Assembly: GCA_903953455.1 (NCBI GenBank)
Contig: CAJBJW010000172.1
Location: 1-10,724 of the forward strand
DNA length: 10,724 nucleotides
Source of the DNA: an uncultured Pseudomonadota bacterium
GTDB taxonomy: Bacteria > Pseudomonadota > Gammaproteobacteria > Methylococcales > Methylomonadaceae
Direction of reading: 5' to 3'
Both the position numbers and the translations under genes were made by a program. Under the pieces are notes generated by a model. That model saw only the letters and a program-made list of their open reading frames with translations. It searched no databases and was not told the DNA's origin. The stretch's first letter is position 1; every line of letters begins with the position of its first letter. Below, piece after piece: positions 6,457-10,724 of the stretch.

Positions 6457-7746
6457 ATGACGACACACGCAGACCAATTATTTGACATGGCCAAACACGT
6501 TATCCCCGGTGGTGTAAATTCGCCTGTACGCTCATTTAGTGGCGTAGGCGGTACACCCGTTTTTGTTGACCACGCTGCGGGAGCTTACATTTATGATGCA
6601 GATGGCCGTGGTTATGTGGATTATGTCGGCTCATGGGGGCCCATGATTTTAGGTCATGCGCACCCTGAAGTGATTGACTGCGTGAAAAAAGCCGCTGAAA
6701 AAGGTTTGAGTTTTGGTGCGCCCACAGAAATTGAAACACAAATGGCGCAGCGTGTTTGCGAGTTGATGCCGTCGATTGAACTTGTGCGTATGGTTAGCTC
6801 TGGCACAGAAGCCACGATGAGTGCCATTCGCCTTGCAAAAGGCTATACCCATCGCGCAAAAATCGTCAAATTTGAAGGATGCTATCATGGTCACAGTGAC
6901 GCGCTACTCGTGAAAGCAGGCTCGGGCGCATTAACCTTTGGTGTCCCCAGTTCATCAGGTGTCACAGAAGCGGTTGCGCGTGACACACTAACCCTCCCCT
7001 ACAACGATTCACAAGCTGTTCATGATTTGTTTAAACACATTGGCGATGAAATTGCCTGTATTATTGTTGAACCTGTCGCAGGAAATATGAATTGCGTTCC
7101 GCCCGCCGAAGGCTTTTTAGAAACATTACGCGAAATCTGCGATCAATACGGTGCCGTGTTGATTTTCGATGAAGTGATGACCGGTTTTCGTATCAGTTTG
7201 CAAGGCGCACAGGGCTATTACCATGTTAAACCTGATTTAACGACTTTAGGCAAAGTCATTGGCGGTGGTATGCCTGTGGGGGCTTTTGGTGGTCGCCACG
7301 ACATTATGACGCATTTAGCACCGCTAGGCTCAGTCTATCAAGCAGGCACGCTGTCGGGCAATCCTGTCGCCATGGCCGCAGGTCTTAAAACACTAGAATT
7401 GATTGCTAAACCGAATTTTTATGATGAGTTATCTGCTAAAACCGCGCAATTAACCGAAGGATTAAAATCCGTCGCAAAAGGCATGGATGTGCCACTCACA
7501 ACTAATCAAGTGGGCGGTATGTTTGGTTTATTTTTTACGCCAGAAGAAAAAGTCAGTACATTCGCTCAAGTGATGGCGTGTGACCAAGCCTATTTCAAAC
7601 GCTTTTTCCATGGGATGCTCGACGAAGGCATTTATTTAGCGCCTTCTGCATTTGAGGCAGGATTTGTATCAGCGGCGCATGATGCGCATACGCTTGAAAA
7701 AACCTTAGCAGCAGCTGAAATTGTGTTTGCAGAACTAAAAATATAA
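6457..7746 (+). CDS. hemL: Glutamate-1-semialdehyde 2,1-aminomutase
   Basis: HemL is the PLP-dependent enzyme that converts glutamate-1-semialdehyde to 5-aminolevulinate, the last step of the C5 route to haem, sirohaem and corrins. The 429-residue length is standard. Signatures seen: VIPGGVNSPVRSF near the start, SSGTEATMSAIRLA (PLP phosphate region), CYHGHSD, the FDEVMTGFR motif holding the pyridine-binding Asp, and TLGKVIGGGMPVGAFGG with Schiff-base Lys266 (Lys265 in E. coli). The GNPVAMAAGL segment follows. AAAGGAAA lies about 7 bases before the ATG. It is probably co-transcribed with engB; the supply of haem for cytochrome c4 and of B12 for a class II reductase depends on this pathway, though that link is only functional inference. 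Confidence 0.97.
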   Translation: MTTHADQLFDMAKHVIPGGVNSPVRSFSGVGGTPVFVDHAAGAYIYDADGRGYVDYVGSWGPMILGHAHPEVIDCVKKAAEKGLSFGAPTEIETQMAQRVCELMPSIELVRMVSSGTEATMSAIRLAKGYTHRAKIVKFEGCYHGHSDALLVKAGSGALTFGVPSSSGVTEAVARDTLTLPYNDSQAVHDLFKHIGDEIACIIVEPVAGNMNCVPPAEGFLETLREICDQYGAVLIFDEVMTGFRISLQGAQGYYHVKPDLTTLGKVIGGGMPVGAFGGRHDIMTHLAPLGSVYQAGTLSGNPVAMAAGLKTLELIAKPNFYDELSAKTAQLTEGLKSVAKGMDVPLTTNQVGGMFGLFFTPEEKVSTFAQVMACDQAYFKRFFHGMLDEGIYLAPSAFEAGFVSAAHDAHTLEKTLAAAEIVFAELKI

Positions 7747-7765
7747 CAAGAACAAAACCTAAATC

Positions 7766-7793
7766 TGTCGGGATTCTAGGGCGAATCCCGACA
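7766..7793. terminator. Hairpin between convergent hemL and the TIGR02647-type gene
   Basis: A perfect 10-bp inverted repeat (TGTCGGGATT / AATCCCGACA) with an 8-base loop sits in the 66-base gap between two convergent genes. On the plus strand it lacks a U-tract; on the minus strand the stem is followed by GATTTAGGTTTTGTTC, a loose one. It probably ends transcription from the minus strand and may block or stabilise both messages. Confidence 0.65.
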
Positions 7794-7812
7794 ATAGCAG
7801 ATAAATTAAACG

Positions 7813-8049
7813 TTATTCAGCGGTTAATATTGTTAAAACAGACTGTATTTTCTCAGCTACTTCAACGCCTAAATGCGTTAAATAACCACCGTCTTCTTGC
7901 GATACTAACCCTTTGTGAAATAATCGTGCTGTCGCTGAAATGACTTCAGGATCTGCATCATGATGAACTTTAATGCCCTCTTGTAAACTCGTTAAGTTAT
8001 AACGCGCCAAAATGTTCATCTCTTGAACTAATTCTTGTTTTAATAACAT
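7813..8049 (-). CDS. Small conserved protein, TIGR02647-like
   Basis: A 78-residue soluble protein that resembles, from memory, the conserved gammaproteobacterial family TIGR02647, whose function is not known to me. Visible features are an N-terminal helix (LLKQELVQEMNILARYNL), the segment EGIKVHHDADPEVISA (24-39), a small helix-turn region RLFHKGLVSQEDGGYLTHLG with a hairpin-like DGGYLT (53-58), and a C-terminal amphipathic helix. The pattern helix, KGLV, D-GGYLT, L-G resembles a small winged-helix fragment as in PadR or MarR wings, so nucleic-acid binding is conceivable but unproven. GAGAGG lies about 8 bases before the start. It is the last gene of the rph-nrdJb run, 48 bases after nrdJb. 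Confidence 0.8.
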   Translation of the reverse strand: MLLKQELVQEMNILARYNLTSLQEGIKVHHDADPEVISATARLFHKGLVSQEDGGYLTHLGVEVAEKIQSVLTILTAE

Positions 8050-8097
8050 GAAACTGCCTCTCTATCCATTGAAAAAAACTAACTCAAATACGGTTTC

Positions 8098-8817
8098 TTA
8101 ACCGCATTTACTCTCACCACAATTCAAACACGTCATGCAACCATCCATCACAATCGTCGCTTTGACATGACATTTACCGCATAAAGTTGCTTGTTCTGGA
8201 AAACCTTCAGTTGATTGTGAATGGGCAACAACCTGCGTTGCTTGCGTTTTCACTTCAAATTCTCTGCGTTTTAAATCCAAAAACGCTTTATGATTATGCT
8301 CCATTTCATGGCCTTTCATAATGCCCATGCGCTTTAAATGCGTTTCAACGGCGCAACCGATTTCAGCCACAAGCGACGGCATATAAACACCGCCTTTTTT
8401 GAAATAACCCCCTTTGGGATCAAATACGCCTTTAAGCTCATCCACTAAGAAACACGCATCCCCCCCTTTACGCCAAACCGCTGAAATGAGGCGCGTCAAC
8501 GCGAGCACCCATTGAAAATGCTCCATATTTTTAGAATTAATAAAAATTTCATACGGATGACGCTCTTCAAATTCTGTCCCTGCATTGAGCACCATATCGT
8601 TGATAGTGATATACATAGCATGCTCGGATTGAGGCGTTTTAATTTTATAAGTGGTTCCAAATAACACGTCAGGACGCTTTAGCGTTTCGTGCATGGACTC
8701 TAAATCTTGCTTTTCTGCATCCGCTTCAAGCTGCATTTGCGCTTCGTATTGCGCTTGCTGCTCTTCTTTATTGACCACTTTATAGCCAACAATTTTTTGA
8801 GTAATCTTGTGTGACAT
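8098..8817 (-). CDS. nrdJb: Class II ribonucleotide reductase beta-like subunit NrdJb (TSCPD domain)
   Basis: In Pseudomonas aeruginosa the B12-dependent ribonucleotide reductase is split into NrdJa (catalytic barrel) and NrdJb, which supplies the C-terminal part, and both are needed. This 239-residue protein matches NrdJb: the start MSHKITQKIVGYKVV, an acidic Gln/Glu-rich linker (about 17-42), then the domain with the segments RPDVLFGTTYKIKTP, PYEIFINSKNMEHFQW and FDPKGGYFKKGGVYMPSLVAEIG. The Cys-rich tail has Cys213-x-x-Cys216, Cys227-x-x-Cys230, Cys233 and Cys238 (CGESKCG), a zinc-ribbon-like and redox-active end typical of class II enzymes. nrdJa is not beside it: upstream is rph and downstream a TIGR02647-type gene. 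The start is the ATG at 8817, supported by AGGGG, not the TTG at 8835. Confidence 0.87.
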   Translation of the reverse strand: MSHKITQKIVGYKVVNKEEQQAQYEAQMQLEADAEKQDLESMHETLKRPDVLFGTTYKIKTPQSEHAMYITINDMVLNAGTEFEERHPYEIFINSKNMEHFQWVLALTRLISAVWRKGGDACFLVDELKGVFDPKGGYFKKGGVYMPSLVAEIGCAVETHLKRMGIMKGHEMEHNHKAFLDLKRREFEVKTQATQVVAHSQSTEGFPEQATLCGKCHVKATIVMDGCMTCLNCGESKCG

Positions 8818-8825
8818 GGCTTTTT

Positions 8826-8830
8826 CCCCT
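8826..8830 (-). promoter_or_regulatory. Ribosome binding site deciding the nrdJb start
   Basis: AGGGG on the minus strand stands 8 bases before the ATG at 8817. It lies inside the six extra codons that a TTG start at 8835 would add, so it favours 8817, which also gives the MSHKIT terminus I expect from the family. Confidence 0.65.
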
Positions 8831-8835
8831 TTCAA

Positions 8836-9561
8836 TTATTTTTGATAATTCTGCAACGCTTCTAACTGTTTTGCCAATAAAACATCAATGCCGCTACTGG
8901 CGAGTTCAAGCATTAAATCCAATTCTTCGCGACGAAACGCATGCCCTTCAGCTGTTCCTTGAATTTCAATAAACGCGCCAGCATCGTTCATCACCACATT
9001 CATATCCGTTTCCGCGCTACTATCTTCAAGATAATCTAAGTCCAGCACGGGAACACCATTGCAAATTCCCACCGAAACAGCGGCAATTTGACCATGTATT
9101 GGATTAAATTTAATTTGTTTACGCGCTAAAAGTGTTTGAACCGCAAGCATCAGCGCCACATAACCACCTGTAATCGCCGCTGTACGCGTACCACCGTCCG
9201 CTTGAAGAACATCACAGTCAATGGTTATGGTTTGCTCACCTAAGGCTTTTAAATCCATTACAGCGCGAAGTGAGCGCCCAATCAGACGCTGAATTTCAAG
9301 AGTGCGTCCACTTTGTTTGCCTTGACTGGCCTCGCGTCCCATTCGCGTATGGGTTGAGCGTGGCAACATGCCGTATTCTGCCGTGACCCAGCCTTCGCCT
9401 TTTCCTTTTAAAAAACGCGGTACACTTTTATCTACACTCGCATTACACAACACTTTAGTATCACCGAATTCGATTAAAACAGAACCTTCGGCATGTTTGG
9501 TATAACCGCAAGTGAGTTTTATTTCTCGTAATTGTGCAACATCGCGCCCGCTGGGTCTCAT
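8836..9561 (-). CDS. rph: Ribonuclease PH
   Basis: RNase PH is a phosphorolytic 3'-to-5' exoribonuclease that forms a hexameric ring and trims the 3' ends of tRNA precursors and other RNAs, using phosphate and releasing nucleoside diphosphates. The 241-residue length and full-length sequence are normal: the start MRPSGRD, the EGSVLIEFGDTKVLC segment, GWVTAEYGMLPRSTHTR, the Arg-rich segment QSGRTLEIQRLIGRSLR, the catalytic region DCDVLQADGGTRTAAITGG with the phosphate-binding GGTRTA, and SAETDMNVVMND near the C-terminus. Unlike the frameshifted E. coli K-12 allele, the gene looks intact. AGGA lies about 11 bases before the ATG. nrdJb follows closely (18 bases), so the two share a transcript. 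yicC is divergent, the same relation as in E. coli. Confidence 0.97.
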   Translation of the reverse strand: MRPSGRDVAQLREIKLTCGYTKHAEGSVLIEFGDTKVLCNASVDKSVPRFLKGKGEGWVTAEYGMLPRSTHTRMGREASQGKQSGRTLEIQRLIGRSLRAVMDLKALGEQTITIDCDVLQADGGTRTAAITGGYVALMLAVQTLLARKQIKFNPIHGQIAAVSVGICNGVPVLDLDYLEDSSAETDMNVVMNDAGAFIEIQGTAEGHAFRREELDLMLELASSGIDVLLAKQLEALQNYQK

Positions 9562-9593
9562 AAAAATTTATTCCTAAAGTAAAGTTACCGTAC

Positions 9594-9623
9594 AGTATAA
9601 CGCATAAAGCCTAAAGCCCCCAA
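9594..9623 (-). promoter_or_regulatory. Candidate sigma-70 promoter for rph
   Basis: On the minus strand TATACT (9594-9599, 5 of 6 to consensus) is preceded, after 18 bases, by TTGGGG (9618-9623, only the TTG conserved). The start would be near 9587, giving a leader of about 25 bases ahead of rph. Confidence 0.4.
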
Positions 9624-9642
9624 CGCGACGCAACGCTAATAG

Positions 9643-9684
9643 TGCAGAAGATACAGTTAAAGAGTGCACGGCCTCCCTTCTGCA
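9643..9684. repeat. Inverted repeat in the rph-yicC divergent region
   Basis: TGCAGAAG (9643-9650) and CTTCTGCA (9677-9684) are a perfect 8-base inverted repeat around a 26-base spacer. The spacer holds a second AGTGCA copy within a GTGCAC palindrome (9664-9669). The element ends 14 bases before a TATTAT that could be the yicC -10 box. It could be a regulator site or a leader hairpin; it is also short enough to be chance. Confidence 0.4.
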
Positions 9685-9698
9685 AGGTAGAATGAGCG

Positions 9699-9704
9699 TA
9701 TTAT
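9699..9704 (+). promoter_or_regulatory. Possible -10 box for yicC
   Basis: TATTAT (5 of 6 to TATAAT) lies 24 bases before the yicC ATG, which would give a very short leader. The region 15-18 bases upstream has no good -35 box, so it is a weak candidate. Confidence 0.3.
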
Positions 9705-9728
9705 TCATCAACATGAGAAAGAGATACC

Positions 9729-10595
9729 ATGATTAAGAGTATGACTGCTTTTGCGAGTAGCGAAGCTGAAATTGGTGATTTAATTATTAATTGCGAACTG
9801 CGCACCGTTAATCATCGCTATTGTGACGTGAGTGTCAAAATTCCAGAAAGACTCCGTTTTATCGAAAGTGATGCACGAACCTTAATTAGCGCAAAACTCA
9901 ATCGCGGCAAAATTGAATGTGGATTGAGCTACCGAAAACAAAACCGTGAAGGCCAAGGCTTCAATGTCAATTTAGAAGCGGTTGCTGCATTACTGAAAAT
10001 CACACAACAAATCGAACATTTGATGCCCGCACCAGCGCGTTTTTCTGCGCTTGATATTTTGGCGCTTCCCGCTATTCAACAAGAAGCGGTAATTGATCGT
10101 GAAACGCTCCACAATGGCTTAGTTGAGCTCATTGAAAATACGCTAGCTCAATTAATTACCACGCGTGAGCGTGAAGGCAGACAACTCGCGGGACTGATTG
10201 AAGAACGCTGTTATAAAATGCAAGGGTTTGTCACGCAAGCCACGCAGCGTATGCCTGAAGTGTTATCGAATATTCGCCTCAAACTGCAAGAGCGTGTCAA
10301 TGAACTCGTCAGCAATCCCGATGTGGATCGCCTTGAGCAAGAACTCGTCCATTTAACGCAAAAACTCGATATTGCCGAAGAGCTGGATCGTTTAACTACA
10401 CACATTCATGAAGTGCTACGAATTATTAAACAATCTGAACCCGTTGGACGACGCCTTGATTTCTTAATGCAAGAACTCAATCGAGAAGCCAATACCCTTG
10501 GCTCAAAAGCCGCCGACATTGAAATGACACAAATCGCCATTGAACTTAAAGTCTTAATCGAACAAATGCGCGAGCAAATTCAAAATATAGAATAG
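9729..10595 (+). CDS. yicC: YicC family endoribonuclease
   Basis: YicC-type proteins are reported to be endoribonucleases that help to clear small RNAs in E. coli. The 288-residue protein shows both family parts: the N-terminal domain (about 1-155), starting MIKSMTAF and carrying the ELRTVNHRYCD-VKIPERL segment, and the C-terminal domain (about 205-288), rich in acidic helices, with the signatures DRLEQELVHL, KLDIAEELDRL, EPVGRRLDFLMQELNREANT and GSKA. The middle is a long helical segment. The start has AAAGAG about 7 bases upstream. The gene is divergent from rph as in E. coli, and both enzymes act on RNA. gmk, which follows yicC in many proteobacteria, is not within the 129 bases that remain. 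Confidence 0.96.
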   Translation: MIKSMTAFASSEAEIGDLIINCELRTVNHRYCDVSVKIPERLRFIESDARTLISAKLNRGKIECGLSYRKQNREGQGFNVNLEAVAALLKITQQIEHLMPAPARFSALDILALPAIQQEAVIDRETLHNGLVELIENTLAQLITTREREGRQLAGLIEERCYKMQGFVTQATQRMPEVLSNIRLKLQERVNELVSNPDVDRLEQELVHLTQKLDIAEELDRLTTHIHEVLRIIKQSEPVGRRLDFLMQELNREANTLGSKAADIEMTQIAIELKVLIEQMREQIQNIE

Positions 10596-10724
10596 ATTTT
10601 TCTTCGTGCAAGATGCGTTGCCCTCTCAAATTGGTAGCCAATGTGCTCTTGAAAAAAACAATAGTTTTTTGACGTGCCTGAGAGGAAAAAGTCCTTGCCA
10701 ATCAATGAACTGACTTTTCTTGTA
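10596..10724. other. Unexplained end region with possible RNA fold
   Basis: No convincing gene is seen here. Inverted repeats are frequent: CCTCTCA (10622-10628) pairs with TGAGAGG (10679-10685); inside it lie ATTGG/CCAAT (10630-10634 / 10638-10642) and AAAAAAC/GTTTTTT (10653-10659 / 10664-10670), which together would make a three-way junction. Next follows AAAAGTC/GACTTTT (10687-10693 / 10712-10718). On the minus strand a frame is open from the window edge to a TGA at 10580 (47 codons), overlapping the end of yicC; this could be a converging gene tail, but it is short and not recognisable. Either reading is tentative. Confidence 0.35.

Noticed and set aside
8836..9561. Broken rph as in E. 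coli K-12
   Set aside because: The frame is open for the full 241 codons and ends normally, so the gene is intact.
10620..10720. Possible c-di-GMP (GEMM) riboswitch or signal recognition particle RNA
   Set aside because: None of the conserved core sequences of these RNAs that I know can be found; only generic stems are present.
10674..10724. Possible start of a plus-strand gene at a GTG near 10674
   Set aside because: The frame is open to the edge for 17 codons only, has no ribosome site and does not look like Gmk, the expected next gene.
1..10724. Mobile element, CRISPR array, phage or defence island
   Set aside because: No transposase or integrase, no regular direct repeats, no tRNA with an attachment site; nearly all genes are conserved housekeeping genes of uniform style.

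Overview
The window is an ordinary, densely packed chromosomal segment of a gammaproteobacterium with fairly low GC (low forties by eye). The protein set points there: RNase T, YajD, MlaA, diheme cytochrome c4 next to DsbA and EngB, a split class II ribonucleotide reductase subunit (NrdJb), and rph divergent from yicC. The cluster engB / cytochrome c4 / dsbA / GGDEF protein resembles the Pseudomonas arrangement. The base composition suggests a lineage outside Pseudomonas, perhaps a Thiotrichales or Beggiatoa-like sulfur bacterium; that placement is inference. I see no mobile element, CRISPR array, tRNA or rRNA.

Layout. Positions 1-1529 are all on the minus strand: the 5' part of mutM, a small two-helix membrane protein I cannot name (261-650), a hairpin terminator, and the lipoprotein gene mlaA. 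Positions 1650-2700 (plus) hold rnt and yajD, two nucleases. They converge, 3 bases apart, on a minus-strand run: cytochrome c4 (5033-5689), dsbA (4339-4977) and a GGDEF protein (2704-4284). Divergent from cytochrome c4 are engB (5794-6414) and hemL (6457-7746) on the plus strand. A strong hairpin separates hemL from a second minus-strand run: rph (8836-9561), nrdJb (8098-8817) and a small conserved protein of the TIGR02647 type (7813-8049). Divergent from rph is yicC (9729-10595). The last 129 bases hold no convincing gene but could fold.

How the genes fit together. Cytochrome c4 and DsbA are both periplasmic proteins with cysteine motifs: one carries respiratory electrons, the other makes disulfides. 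EngB (ribosome assembly), RNase T, RNase PH and YicC all act in RNA or ribosome maturation. HemL starts the haem and corrin path, and B12 is the cofactor of the class II reductase to which NrdJb belongs.

The most notable point is that the GGDEF protein has lost both acidic metal ligands expected of a diguanylate cyclase (Ser at 395, Lys at 438) and the Arg of the product-inhibition site, while keeping its guanine-binding residues. It is probably not a working cyclase. The second is an nrdJb gene without its nrdJa partner beside it. Nothing in the window amounts to a clearly new defence or mobile system.
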